Origin: Acetobacterium bakii
GTDB lineage: Bacteria; Bacillota; Clostridia; Eubacteriales; Eubacteriaceae
Length of the DNA: 64,000 nucleotides
Direction of reading: 5' to 3'
NCBI RefSeq assembly: GCF_001263355.1
Contig: NZ_LGYO01000008.1
Span: 192,632-256,631, forward strand
The notes below the pieces were generated by a model. It had not been told where the DNA came from. It searched no databases and was given only the letters and a program-made list of their open reading frames with translations. Shown in pieces: positions 55,099 through 63,853 of the stretch; position 1 is the first letter of the stretch, and every line of letters starts with the position of its first letter. The position numbers and the translations under genes are program-made.

Positions 55099-55299
55099 AT
55101 GAAGCAACGATTTATGGTAACAGGCAGTTTAATTTTATTGATAATTTTTACTTTGAGTGACAGTGTTGTGGGTGAAGATTTGATACCCATTGGCACCCTG
55201 TCACCGGACGACAGTTTCATTGTTAAACTAGGTACCTTTTTATTCATCACAGCAGTGCTGTTGTTTCTACTCCAATGGCGACGAAATAAAAAACAATAA
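55099..55299 (+). CDS. Small two-segment membrane protein, unknown
   Basis: The 66-residue product has an N-terminal hydrophobic segment (residues 5-22), a short outer loop with acidic residues (GEDLIPIGTLSPDD) and a second segment (about 42-60) ending in QWRRNKKQ, a positively charged cytoplasmic tail. GAGGAAAAA precedes ATG 55099. It sits upstream of moeA, separated by element copy D. I recognise no family. Confidence 0.6.
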   Translation: MKQRFMVTGSLILLIIFTLSDSVVGEDLIPIGTLSPDDSFIVKLGTFLFITAVLLFLLQWRRNKKQ

Positions 55300-55300
55300 T

Positions 55301-55361
55301 GAGGTAATTGTAGAATTCAAAAAACAGACAGCGAAGCTCAGGTCACTATGGCAATTATCTA
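55301..55361 (+). repeat. Palindromic dispersed element, copy D (short form)
   Basis: It begins GAGGTAATTGTAGAAT and ends with GCAATTATCTA, whose complement TAGATAATTGC matches the family terminal repeat. Between them ACAGCGAAGCTCAGG matches the core GCAGCGAAGCTCACGG of copies A-C. It lies between the small membrane protein gene and moeA. Confidence 0.7.
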
Positions 55362-55387
55362 AAAAAACACAGAATCGGAGGAAGAAA

Positions 55388-56611
55388 TTGGAACTTTTAC
55401 AAGTTAAAACAATAGATGAGATGAAAAAAATCATCAGAGACACATTTGGAAATCTTAAATTAGCGACAGAAAAAATTTCCATCAATAACGGGCTTGGTCG
55501 GGTTCTGGGGACAGATATTGTCTCCGCAATGAATGTTCCCCATTTTAATCGTTCGGTGGTGGATGGATACGCAGTCAAACTGACGGATATTCAGGGGGCT
55601 TCCAGTGCCATTCCGGGCTTTCTGCGAATCACCGGTGAGGTTGATATGGGAAAGGAAACCCACCTTTTGTTAAACCAGGGTGAAACCATTTATGTTCCAA
55701 CCGGCGGCATGGTTCCAGTAGGAACCGAGGCCATGGTGATGATTGAATACACTGAAAAACTGGGGGATCATGATCTGGCCATTTATCGCAATGCCGGTGC
55801 CAATGAAAATATGATGCTTGTTGGGGATGATATTAAAATTGGAGAAGTGGCTTTTGAAAAAAATCATTTGCTGAGACCCCAGGATATTGGCGTTCTTTCT
55901 GCACTGGGGTATCTTGAGGTTGATGTTCTGAAATTGCCCAGGGTTACCATTATTTCCACCGGAGACGAAATCATCCGTCCGGGCGAAGTCCCCAAGCCCG
56001 GTGAAGTTATCGACATTAATACTCCGGCCTTGGGAGCAGTCACCCAACGCCTTGGGGCTTTGATGATTTCCATGAGCTATGCCAGGGATGATGCTGGTGT
56101 GATTCAAAAGGCAGTTGAGGCGGCGCTGATAAATTCAGACATGGTGGTGCTGTCAGGCGGCAGTTCCATGGGGGAAAAGGATTATACGGTTAAGGTTATT
56201 GACGTTCTGGGGAAGGTGCTTTTCCATGGATTGTCAATAAAGCCTGGGAAGCCAACAATTTTAGGCGTGGTGGATGGAAAACCAGTGGTGGGGCTTCCCG
56301 GACAGCCGGCTTCAGCTATTATTGTTTACATGATTATGCTCAGAGAATTTATGACGGTTTTTTATGGTCAGGATCACTTTAAATATCAGACCGTCCAAGG
56401 AACATTAATGGAAAATGTTCATGCAGCTCCCGGGCGGAGAACTTTTCAAACCGTGGCTATAAAAGATTCAGACGGATCAATCGAGGTACGGCCGACCCAT
56501 GGAAAATCAGGCATGATCACGCTATTGTCGTACTCAGACGGATACATTGAAATCACTGAAAATGAAGAAGGCAAAAACGCCGGGAATTTTGTTAAAGTCA
56601 CCTTATTTTAA
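55388..56611 (+). CDS. moeA: Molybdopterin molybdotransferase
   Basis: The 407-residue enzyme inserts molybdate or tungstate into adenylylated molybdopterin. It has the MoeA motifs NVPHFNRSVVDGYAV, VPTGGMVPVGTEAMVMIE, ISTGDEIIRPGE, VVLSGGSSMGEKDYT and KPGKPTILG, VVGLPGQPASAIIVY. Translation starts at TTG 55388 after GGAGGAAG. This canonical MoeA lies directly before a second MoeA fused to a binding-protein domain; in organisms with both, one may be dedicated to tungsten or to regulation, which is inference here. Confidence 0.95.
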   Translation: MELLQVKTIDEMKKIIRDTFGNLKLATEKISINNGLGRVLGTDIVSAMNVPHFNRSVVDGYAVKLTDIQGASSAIPGFLRITGEVDMGKETHLLLNQGETIYVPTGGMVPVGTEAMVMIEYTEKLGDHDLAIYRNAGANENMMLVGDDIKIGEVAFEKNHLLRPQDIGVLSALGYLEVDVLKLPRVTIISTGDEIIRPGEVPKPGEVIDINTPALGAVTQRLGALMISMSYARDDAGVIQKAVEAALINSDMVVLSGGSSMGEKDYTVKVIDVLGKVLFHGLSIKPGKPTILGVVDGKPVVGLPGQPASAIIVYMIMLREFMTVFYGQDHFKYQTVQGTLMENVHAAPGRRTFQTVAIKDSDGSIEVRPTHGKSGMITLLSYSDGYIEITENEEGKNAGNFVKVTLF

Positions 56612-56641
56612 TAAGTGATGCCGTTCAAAATAAATTAAAAA

Positions 56642-56814
56642 GCAGTAATTGCTGAGCGTCTATTTCGTACTGTCGGTTTATGTGAAATAATTTTTCCACT
56701 CTCCGTCGGACACGATGGGAGATGTTCGTGAAGACGTTACAAAATTGTTTATAAACCGACAGCTCGTATCGCGTTTTATTTGTGAATATTTCGAAGTTAA
56801 TTTAAGGCTTAGAA
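56642..56814 (-). mobile_element. Palindromic dispersed element, copy F (long form, inverted)
   Basis: Read on the minus strand this segment follows copy B closely: GTGGAAAAATTATTTCAC corresponds to GTGGAAAAATTGTTTCGT of copy B, and on the plus strand ACGTTACAAAATTGTTT is shared exactly with the complement of copy B. CTGTCGGTTTAT and ATAAACCGACAG form an inner inverted repeat around the element's centre. The outer ends (AGTAATTGCTGAGC and TTTCGAAGTTAATTT) are eroded terminal repeats. It fills the gap between the two moeA genes. Confidence 0.75.
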
Positions 56815-56828
56815 GAAATGGAGCTAAA

Positions 56829-58769
56829 ATGAATACAGAAAATACAGGAAAAAAAGATGAGCGTAATCTATATTTAAAAAACGAAGATCTGGATGTGGCC
56901 GTCAGTAAATATCTTGGGATTTTATCCTCAAAAACAACCCATCGAAAAAGCCGGATGCAATCGGTGACAGAAGCCCAAGGATGGGTTACCGCAGAGCCTG
57001 TGTTTGGGAAAATTTCCTCACCCTATTATAACGCCTCTGCCATGGATGGTATCTGTGTGGATGCCATGAATATGATCGGAGTTGACGAGCGCAATCCAAA
57101 AACCCTTATAAAAGGCCGAGACTTTAATTTTGTTGATACCGGAGATGTGATCAATGATCCCTATAATGCTGTGGTTATGATTGAAGACGTTATGATTCAG
57201 AACGATGAGCAGGTAAGCATCAACGGTCCGGTGGCACTGTGGCAGCATGTGCGGCCCATTGGGGAGGACATTGTGGCCGGTGAGCTCATTATTCCCGCCT
57301 ATCATCGGGTACGACCCATCGATCTTGGCGCTTTACTGGCTGGCGGCATCACTTCAATTGAAGTCATGGAAAAACCAAGCGTCGGGATCATTCCCACCGG
57401 CACTGAGCTGGTAGAAGCTGGAGAGCACATGTCAATTGGAAAAATCATTGACTCCAATACACATATGTTTGCCGGTCTGGTTAAAGAATATGGTGGCTTG
57501 CCAAACCGCTATCCACCGGTACGCGATGATTACGAATTAATCAAAAAAGCGATTACCACTGCTGTAACCGAAAATGATGTGGTGCTGATTTCTGCCGGTT
57601 CCTCAGCAGGGACTGAGGATTATACCCGCCGGCTTATTGAAGAGTTGGGTGAAGTGGTCATCCATGGGGTTGCCATTAAACCGGGAAAACCCGTGGTGCT
57701 GGGAATTATTGAAGGAAAGCCGGTTATTGGTATTCCCGGTTACCCGGTTTCGGCTTATTTTGTTTTTGAAGGCTTTGTTAAACCTGTTATTCTTGAATAC
57801 AATCATCAAGCCAATGCTGAGGGGATGACTATTAAAGCGATTCTCTCGAAAAGGCTTATGTCCACCCTTAAATACCTGGAGTTCGTGCGGATGAAGTGCG
57901 GCCGGGTAAACAATGTTTTTGTGGCAACACCACTGGACCGGGGAGCCGGTGTGACGATGTCGCTGGTTAATGCAGATGGCATTCTAAAGATCCCGAAAAA
58001 CGTTGAAGGTTATGAAGCTGGGGCAGTGGTGGAGCTGACTCTGATGCGCTCGCCAGAAGAAATTGAGAATACTCTGGTATCAATCGGAAGCCATGATGTT
58101 CTGATGGATGTGTTAGCCAATATTATTCATAAAAACCGCGGAATGGTGAATCTCTCCTCGGCTCATGTGGGCAGCCTGGGCGGCATTATGGCCATTAAAA
58201 AGGGTGAGTGCCATTTTGCACCCATCCATTTGCTGGATGAAGAAACAGGGATTTACAACCTGCCATATTTAAAACGATACCTAAAAGAACAGGATGTGGT
58301 TTTGATAAAAGGCGTAAAACGAACCCAGGGATTTATAATTCCCAAAGGAAACCCAAAAAAAATCAAAGGGATAGGAGATCTCACCCGAAAGGACGTTAGC
58401 CTGGTAAATCGTCAACGGGGATCAGGGACACGGGTACTCCTTGATTATCTTTTAAAAAAGAATGGCATTGATGCAAAGGATATTTTGGGTTATACTCGAG
58501 AAATGAATACACATATGATGGTGGCTTCAGCAGTGAAATCGGGCTCCGGCGATGTTGGGGTCGGGGTATTGTCCGCCGCAAACATGATGGGTCTGGACTT
58601 TATCCCCATTGGCGATGAAGAATACGATTTTGCAATACTCCGAGATAATCTGAAAGATCCACGGGTGCAAATATTTATTAATGTTCTTAAATCACAGGAA
58701 TTTAAGGATGATCTGATACAATTAGGTGGATATGGATTTGAAAATCCTGGAGAAATTATTAACCCCTAG
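56829..58769 (+). CDS. MoeA-like protein fused to a C-terminal binding-protein domain
   Basis: The 646-residue protein has a full MoeA-like part (residues 1-about 415: SSPYYNASAMDGI, PTGTELVEAGE, VLISAGSSAGTEDYT, KPGKPVVLGI, GIPGYPVSAYFVFEG) and a C-terminal PBP-like domain (about 420-646: MVNLSSAHVGSLGGIMAIKKGECHFAP-type, VNRQRGSGTRVLLDYLL, GSGDVGVGVLSAA). The fused domain, related to substrate-binding proteins but without a signal peptide, may bind an oxyanion or ligand in the cytoplasm. I chose ATG 56829 after TGGAG because the frame upstream only reads through element copy F. It overlaps the start region of moaA. Confidence 0.88.
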   Translation: MNTENTGKKDERNLYLKNEDLDVAVSKYLGILSSKTTHRKSRMQSVTEAQGWVTAEPVFGKISSPYYNASAMDGICVDAMNMIGVDERNPKTLIKGRDFNFVDTGDVINDPYNAVVMIEDVMIQNDEQVSINGPVALWQHVRPIGEDIVAGELIIPAYHRVRPIDLGALLAGGITSIEVMEKPSVGIIPTGTELVEAGEHMSIGKIIDSNTHMFAGLVKEYGGLPNRYPPVRDDYELIKKAITTAVTENDVVLISAGSSAGTEDYTRRLIEELGEVVIHGVAIKPGKPVVLGIIEGKPVIGIPGYPVSAYFVFEGFVKPVILEYNHQANAEGMTIKAILSKRLMSTLKYLEFVRMKCGRVNNVFVATPLDRGAGVTMSLVNADGILKIPKNVEGYEAGAVVELTLMRSPEEIENTLVSIGSHDVLMDVLANIIHKNRGMVNLSSAHVGSLGGIMAIKKGECHFAPIHLLDEETGIYNLPYLKRYLKEQDVVLIKGVKRTQGFIIPKGNPKKIKGIGDLTRKDVSLVNRQRGSGTRVLLDYLLKKNGIDAKDILGYTREMNTHMMVASAVKSGSGDVGVGVLSAANMMGLDFIPIGDEEYDFAILRDNLKDPRVQIFINVLKSQEFKDDLIQLGGYGFENPGEIINP

Positions 58770-58797
58770 AAGGTTAATAGGAGAAAGTAGGAAGTTG

Positions 58798-59757
58798 ATG
58801 AAGGATCATTACGGACGAAAAATAAACTACATGCGTCTATCTATAACCGATCTGTGCAATTTACGCTGTGTATACTGTATGCCGGAAGAGGGGATTGAAA
58901 AACGCCCTCATAAGAAAAATCTTTCATTTGAAGAAATGGTTGATCTGGTAAAAGCCGGGGTCGCCCTTGGCATTGATAAGATCCGTCTTACCGGAGGTGA
59001 ACCATTGGTACGTCATGGGATCATTGAACTGGTAAGAGAAATAGGTCAAATTCCTGGAATTAAAGATTTAACTATGACCACCAACGGAATATTACTTCCG
59101 AAATACGCAAAAGAATTAAAAGCAGCTGGTTTGACCCGAGTCAACATTAGTTTGGATACCTTTGATCCTGAGAAATATCATAAAATTACCCGATGGGGAC
59201 ATGTGGAAGATGTGTTAGCCGGCATTAAAGCAGCAAAGGAAGCCGGCCTTCATCCCATAAAAATTAATGTTGTACTGATTAAGGGTTTTAATGACAATGA
59301 AATAGAGACCTTTGTTCACTATACAATGGAAAATGAAGTGGATGTCCGATTTATTGAGCTGATGCCATTGGGTGAATCCAGTGACTATGCTGAACATCAG
59401 TATCTTTCCAACGATGAAGTTTTAAAGCGGGTGCCTGAGCTTCAGCCTTTAGCTGAACCGGACAAATCCGGACCGGCAGAATATTATCAATTACCTGGCG
59501 CCAAGGGCCGAGTGGGGCTTATTAATCCTATTAGTAAACATTTTTGCAAAGAATGCAATCGCATTCGGGTGACTACTGATGGAAAGATTAAACCCTGCCT
59601 GCATTCAAACCAGGAAATCGATATTCTTGCTCTTCGAAAAGAAGGAAAAACCTATGAGGAAATTATATTGCATGCAATTGCAGAAAAACCGGAAAAACAT
59701 CATATTAATGACAATGAAAAACAATTATTGAGAAATATGAACGAGATTGGAGGCTGA
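58798..59757 (+). CDS. moaA: GTP 3',8-cyclase (radical SAM)
   Basis: The 319-residue enzyme starts molybdopterin synthesis from GTP with MoaC. The radical SAM cluster is CNLRCVYC in SITDLCNLRCVYCMPEEG, with TGGEPLVR, and the C-terminal second cluster CKECNRIRVTTDGKIKPCL. The C-terminal GG tail is present (NEIGG). ATG 58798 follows AGGAAG and gives the usual N-terminus MKDHYGRKINYMRLSITD; the frame extends upstream into the preceding gene without a site. Confidence 0.96.
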   Translation: MKDHYGRKINYMRLSITDLCNLRCVYCMPEEGIEKRPHKKNLSFEEMVDLVKAGVALGIDKIRLTGGEPLVRHGIIELVREIGQIPGIKDLTMTTNGILLPKYAKELKAAGLTRVNISLDTFDPEKYHKITRWGHVEDVLAGIKAAKEAGLHPIKINVVLIKGFNDNEIETFVHYTMENEVDVRFIELMPLGESSDYAEHQYLSNDEVLKRVPELQPLAEPDKSGPAEYYQLPGAKGRVGLINPISKHFCKECNRIRVTTDGKIKPCLHSNQEIDILALRKEGKTYEEIILHAIAEKPEKHHINDNEKQLLRNMNEIGG

Positions 59758-59759
59758 AT

Positions 59760-60263
59760 ATGGAAAAAGAGAATAATGAATTTACCCATTTTAATGCTGA
59801 AGGCAGAGGCCGAATGGTGGATGTGTCTGAAAAAAATGCTACCGAACGGGTAGGTGTTGCCAAAGGATCGATTACCATGAAGCCTGAAACCCTGACAAAA
59901 ATTGTTGAAGGCCAGATGAAAAAAGGGGATGTATTGGGCGTTGCCCAAATCGCCGGGATTATGGGGGTTAAGCGGACCGCTGATTTAATCCCCATGTGCC
60001 ATAATATTTTCATTTCAGGAAGTGATATTGACTTTGAAATTGATGAGGTTAATTCAAAAATCAACATTGAGGCCACCGTCAAGAACATTGGGCAAACCGG
60101 GGTGGAAATGGAGGCGTTAACCGCAGTAACGGTTGCAGCCTTGACCATTTACGATATGTGCAAGGCTATTGATAGAGAAATGGTGATCAGTGAGATTTGT
60201 TTAATGAAAAAATCCGGCGGAAAGTCCGGGACCTTTATTAGAAACGAAAATCAGGAGGAATAA
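59760..60263 (+). CDS. moaC: Cyclic pyranopterin monophosphate synthase
   Basis: The 167-residue enzyme converts the MoaA product to cyclic pyranopterin. Motifs MVDVSEKNATERVGVAKG, the catalytic KRTADLIPMCHNI and TGVEMEALTAVTVAALTIYDMCKAID are all present, ending in KSGGKSG. It begins two bases after the moaA stop, so the two are translated together. Confidence 0.97.
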   Translation: MEKENNEFTHFNAEGRGRMVDVSEKNATERVGVAKGSITMKPETLTKIVEGQMKKGDVLGVAQIAGIMGVKRTADLIPMCHNIFISGSDIDFEIDEVNSKINIEATVKNIGQTGVEMEALTAVTVAALTIYDMCKAIDREMVISEICLMKKSGGKSGTFIRNENQEE

Positions 60264-60264
60264 A

Positions 60265-60702
60265 ATGAATGCAAAAGTGACGGCAGTAAATATCAGCGAA
60301 AAAAAAGGGGAAATGAAAAACCCCATTGAAATTGGAAAATTTATAAAAGATTTTGGCTTGGAAGGTGATGCCCACGCTGGAAAATGGCATCGGCAGGTCA
60401 GTCTTCTAGGTCAGGAAAGTATTGATAAAATGACACAAAAGGGCATTGAAGGTTTATGCGCCGGTAACTTTGCGGAAAATATCACTACAGTCGGGATTTG
60501 TCTGTATGAGCTGCCTATTGGCACCAAGGTGAAAATCGGAGAAACTCTTCAGGAAGTGACTCAAATCGGGAAAGAATGTCATTCCGGCTGTGAAATTGCC
60601 AAAAAAGTCGGAGACTGTATCATGCCTCGGGAAGGGATCTTTACCATTGTTTTAGAAGGTGGCACAATTAAAGCCGGAGACAGCATCGAAATAGTTAAAT
60701 AA
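60265..60702 (+). CDS. MOSC domain protein
   Basis: The 145-residue protein consists of a single MOSC domain, as in the C-terminus of molybdenum cofactor sulfurases: EGDAHAGKWHRQVSLLGQESI, GLCAGNFAENITT and the conserved Cys motif IGKECHSGCEIAKKVGDCIMPREGIF. It probably carries or delivers sulfur or the cofactor in the last steps of maturation. One base separates it from moaC, with AGGAGGA upstream. Confidence 0.9.
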   Translation: MNAKVTAVNISEKKGEMKNPIEIGKFIKDFGLEGDAHAGKWHRQVSLLGQESIDKMTQKGIEGLCAGNFAENITTVGICLYELPIGTKVKIGETLQEVTQIGKECHSGCEIAKKVGDCIMPREGIFTIVLEGGTIKAGDSIEIVK

Positions 60703-60720
60703 AAGAGGTGTTCTGAAAAA

Positions 60721-62097
60721 ATGAAAATTTTAGTAAAGGGGCTTATCATGGTGCTGTGTTTTGTTATCAGTGCCGGATTCTTAACCGGTTGCAATAGCAA
60801 CAGTCTGAAAGCTGATAAAAACCTTGGACGCGAACCTAAAGAAATGGCTGTAGTACTTGTTACCGACTTATCCAAGACCGGCTTCCAGAATGCCATGGAC
60901 GATTTTGACTATACAAATGAAATGGAAAAGGTGTTGAATCCTGAGGTATACCAAGGAATCTGGACACAGATTCAAACTCAAAACGGCTCATTTATTAAAA
61001 TAAATGGAACGAAGACCATCGAAAATGGGGAGTTCTTATCCGTCAGAGTACAATGTGTTTTCGAAAAATCCAATTTGGATCTGCAGGTAACCTTTGATAA
61101 AAACAACATTATTTCAGGTTTCCATATTTTGGAGTATTCCGGCGGCATAGCAAAAATGGCTGTGCCGGATAATATAAAAGAAGCAAGCATCACCTTTGGG
61201 GAGGATGCTTTTCTTTTGTCGGGAACATTTACCACGCCGGCACAAGGTGAAAACTTCCCCTGTGTGATACTGGTACACGGTTCAGGTCCACAGGATCGGG
61301 ATGAAGCAAAGGGTCCCAATGCGCCGTTTAGGGATATTGCTTGGGGCCTCGCTCAACAGGGAATCGCCTCGATCCGTTACGACAAGCGCACGAAAACCTA
61401 TGGCAAGTACATGGGTGCAGATACCACACCAAAAGAAGAAACCATTGATGATGTGGTCCATGCTGTGAATTATGCAGGGGAATTGGTGCAGATCAATGGC
61501 AACGGTATTTTTATTTTGGGTTACGATTTTGGCGGATACCTCATACCTAAAATAGCAGCGGTGACCCCTGGTGCCGCAGGTTATATGATTCTCGGAGGGT
61601 CAACATCCCCTCTGGAAGACATCATCCTTCGTCAATATGATTATTTGGCAAGTTTGGATAATACCATTACCAGGCAGGAAGCGGAGACCATGACCCAGGC
61701 AAAAACAGCCTGGGATAAGGTAAAGCAATTAAATAATGAATCAACAGAATCGTCCTCTCAGTTGCTGGGAATTTCAAGAGATTATTGGCTCTATCTTAAA
61801 AATTATGAACCAACTGAAGAAATGGAAGCTGTTGAAAAACCTGCTTTTATTCTTCAGGGAGAAGAAGACTATCAAGTAAATATGACGGAATACAGCCAAT
61901 GGCAAAATGCGTTACTCCACAAGAATAACGTGATATTTAAAAGTTATTCCGGCTTAAATCATTTGTTTATGAAGGGCAATGGATTAAAATCTCCGGAAGA
62001 ATATGAGATTCCCGGGGTAGTAAGTCAGGACGTGATTAATGATCTGGCTAAGTTCGCGCAGGAAAATACTATTGATGTATCGGTTTCTTCAGAATAG
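60721..62097 (+). CDS. Lipoprotein with DUF3887-like and alpha/beta hydrolase domains, atypical nucleophile
   Basis: The 458-residue protein has a lipoprotein signal (residues 1-24, LTGC), a DUF3887-like domain (about 50-140) and an alpha/beta hydrolase domain (about 160-450). The oxyanion region VILVHGSGPQDRDE and cap region AWGLAQQGIASIRYDKRTKTYG match esterases of the YqkD/Aes-like type. The nucleophile elbow usually GHSLGG reads GYDFGG here, placing Asp where Ser is expected; candidate acid and base are in EEDYQ and LNHLFM. The stop is followed by a new promoter, so it ends the cofactor operon, but its link to cofactor synthesis is unclear. Confidence 0.8.
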   Translation: MKILVKGLIMVLCFVISAGFLTGCNSNSLKADKNLGREPKEMAVVLVTDLSKTGFQNAMDDFDYTNEMEKVLNPEVYQGIWTQIQTQNGSFIKINGTKTIENGEFLSVRVQCVFEKSNLDLQVTFDKNNIISGFHILEYSGGIAKMAVPDNIKEASITFGEDAFLLSGTFTTPAQGENFPCVILVHGSGPQDRDEAKGPNAPFRDIAWGLAQQGIASIRYDKRTKTYGKYMGADTTPKEETIDDVVHAVNYAGELVQINGNGIFILGYDFGGYLIPKIAAVTPGAAGYMILGGSTSPLEDIILRQYDYLASLDNTITRQEAETMTQAKTAWDKVKQLNNESTESSSQLLGISRDYWLYLKNYEPTEEMEAVEKPAFILQGEEDYQVNMTEYSQWQNALLHKNNVIFKSYSGLNHLFMKGNGLKSPEEYEIPGVVSQDVINDLAKFAQENTIDVSVSSE

Positions 62098-62134
62098 AAA
62101 ATTTTACTTTAAAGAAAAATATTACGCTTAATAC

Positions 62135-62162
62135 TTGCAAAGTTTTAATAAAGTGTTACAAT
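62135..62162 (+). promoter_or_regulatory. Promoter of the small membrane protein-glyA unit
   Basis: TTGCAA (62135-62140) and TACAAT (62157-62162) are 16 bases apart. A small hairpin TACAAG/CTTGTA (62180-62196) abuts the Shine-Dalgarno site AGGAGGA and might affect initiation. Confidence 0.7.
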
Positions 62163-62206
62163 AATAAATGTTATAGCCGTACAAGTGTCGCTTGTAGGAG
62201 GACAAA

Positions 62207-62395
62207 ATGAATGAATTTATAAATAGCCTGGCCAGTGTGGCCTGGGGCATTATTCCAGTGCTGTTAATCCTTTTTTTAATGGCAGGAATAATGTTTGTAT
62301 TTTATTTCCAGAAGAAAACCGAGGAATTTACGATTTATTTACGAAGCATTGCCGCATCCCTGGAGAGACTTTCAAATCGGCAAAACGACAATTAA
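62207..62395 (+). CDS. Small single-segment membrane protein, unknown
   Basis: The 62-residue product has one strong membrane segment (residues about 13-35, IIPVLLILFLMAGIMFVFYF) followed by a cytoplasmic amphipathic helix (FTIYLRSIAASLERLSNRQ). Similar small proteins precede many genes in clostridia, but I recognise no family. It is placed between its own promoter and glyA, 24 bases before it, with a strong site AGGAGGA. Confidence 0.7.
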   Translation: MNEFINSLASVAWGIIPVLLILFLMAGIMFVFYFQKKTEEFTIYLRSIAASLERLSNRQNDN

Positions 62396-62419
62396 GAAAG
62401 AGTTTGATGGAGGAATTAT

Positions 62420-63661
62420 ATGTTTTTTGAAGAAGTTAAGGTAGCAGATCCCGAGATTTATGAATTAATGGAAAAGGAACTGCATCGACAACAAAGTCAT
62501 CTGGAGCTAATCGCATCTGAAAACTTTGTTTCCGAAGCGGTGCTCAGTGCCATGGGCAGCCATTTAACCAATAAATATGCAGAAGGGACTCCCGGACACC
62601 GCTTTTATGGTGGTTGTATCCACGTAGATACCATTGAGCAGGTGGCCATCGATCGGGCTAAAGCATTGTTTGGCGCAGAACACGCGAATGTCCAGCCTCA
62701 CTCCGGTGCCCAGGCAAATACAGCAGTATACATGGGGATTTTAGAGCCTGGTGATACCGTTTTAGGGATGCGTTTGGATCAGGGAGGGCATTTAACCCAT
62801 GGCAGCCCAGCCAATTTATCAGGAAAATATTATAATTTCAAATCTTATGGTGTGGATCAGGTAACTGAAACTATAAATTATGATGAAATAGAAAAGCTCA
62901 TTGCCGAACATCATCCGAAATTGGTGGTTGTTGGGGCTAGCTCTTACCCCAGAGCCATTGATTTTGAGCGCATTTCAAAAATGACCGAGGCAGCCGGATG
63001 TTACCTGATGGTTGACATGGCTCATATTGCCGGCCTGGTCGCCGCAGGACAGCACCAAAGCCCGGTTCCCTATGCCGATTTTGTAACAACTACCACCCAT
63101 AAAACCCTGAGAGGTCCACGAGGCGGTATTATCCTCTGCAAAGAAAAATATGCGAAATTAATTGATAAGGGTGTTTTCCCAGGTACTCAGGGGGGACCGT
63201 TAGAGCATATGATCGCGGCCAAGGCGGTAGCCTTTAGAGAAGCGGCAACGCCGGAGTTTAAAGCCTACCAGGAACAGGTTGTTAAAAATGCCAAAGTTTT
63301 GGCGGCAGCTCTTGAAAAACGGGGATTTCGAATTGTTTCCGGCGGAACCGATAATCATCTGATGCTGCTGGATGTCAGCAAGGTTGGATTAACCGGAAAA
63401 GAAGCCGATGAAACATTGGGCAAGGTTAATATCACCGCCAATAAAAATGCCATTCCCTACGATAAGGAAAGTCCTTTTGTGACCAGCGGTATCCGTGTGG
63501 GTACCCCTGCCATTACCACCCGGGGCATGGTGGAAGTTGATATGGAAATTGTTGCCGATGCTATTGAAGCGGCGCTAATTAAAAAAGATCTGGCACTGGC
63601 ACTGGCAAAAGTAGCTTATTTAACAGAAAAATATCCGTTGTATCCAGGCCTAATGGGATAG
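62420..63661 (+). CDS. glyA: Serine hydroxymethyltransferase
   Basis: The 413-residue PLP enzyme interconverts serine and glycine with tetrahydrofolate, linking amino acids to the one-carbon pool that is central in acetogens. The PLP lysine is in [15 protein letters not shown]; other motifs are [38 protein letters not shown] and [19 protein letters not shown] precedes ATG 62420. Length is standard and a strong terminator follows. Confidence 0.97.
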   Translation: MFFEEVKVADPEIYELMEKELHRQQSHLELIASENFVSEAVLSAMGSHLTNKYAEGTPGHRFYGGCIHVDTIEQVAIDRAKALFGAEHANVQPHSGAQANTAVYMGILEPGDTVLGMRLDQGGHLTHGSPANLSGKYYNFKSYGVDQVTETINYDEIEKLIAEHHPKLVVVGASSYPRAIDFERISKMTEAAGCYLMVDMAHIAGLVAAGQHQSPVPYADFVTTTTHKTLRGPRGGIILCKEKYAKLIDKGVFPGTQGGPLEHMIAAKAVAFREAATPEFKAYQEQVVKNAKVLAAALEKRGFRIVSGGTDNHLMLLDVSKVGLTGKEADETLGKVNITANKNAIPYDKESPFVTSGIRVGTPAITTRGMVEVDMEIVADAIEAALIKKDLALALAKVAYLTEKYPLYPGLMG

Positions 63662-63680
63662 AAAAAGCGAGTATACAAAA

Positions 63681-63718
63681 AAGCGTCTAACAGAGTTAAC
63701 TCTGTTAGACGCTTTTTT
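63681..63718. terminator. Intrinsic terminator of glyA
   Basis: A perfect 17-bp arm palindrome spans 63681-63714, centred at 63697/63698, with A6 before and T6 after. It can act in both directions, also for the MFS gene on the minus strand. The gap 63719-63853 shows nothing else I can name. Confidence 0.92.
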
Positions 63719-63853
63719 GTATTACAACAATCCTCAGTTATGCCGAAGGTTTAAAATTGATTAAAGTTATGAGTAAAAATAAAACTTCCAATAGCTTTAA
63801 TTGAAGTGGGCTTGAGAAACCGCATGCCAACTGGGAACTTCAAGCTGCTGGAA

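Noticed and set aside
55670-56107. A 145-codon minus-strand frame inside moeA
   Set aside because: It is a shadow of moeA; the similar long antisense frames in coaBC, leuC and the DUF362 gene were rejected for the same reason.
56715-56828. An upstream extension of the second MoeA beginning at 56715
   Set aside because: The extension reads through repeat copy F; MoeA similarity begins after ATG 56829.
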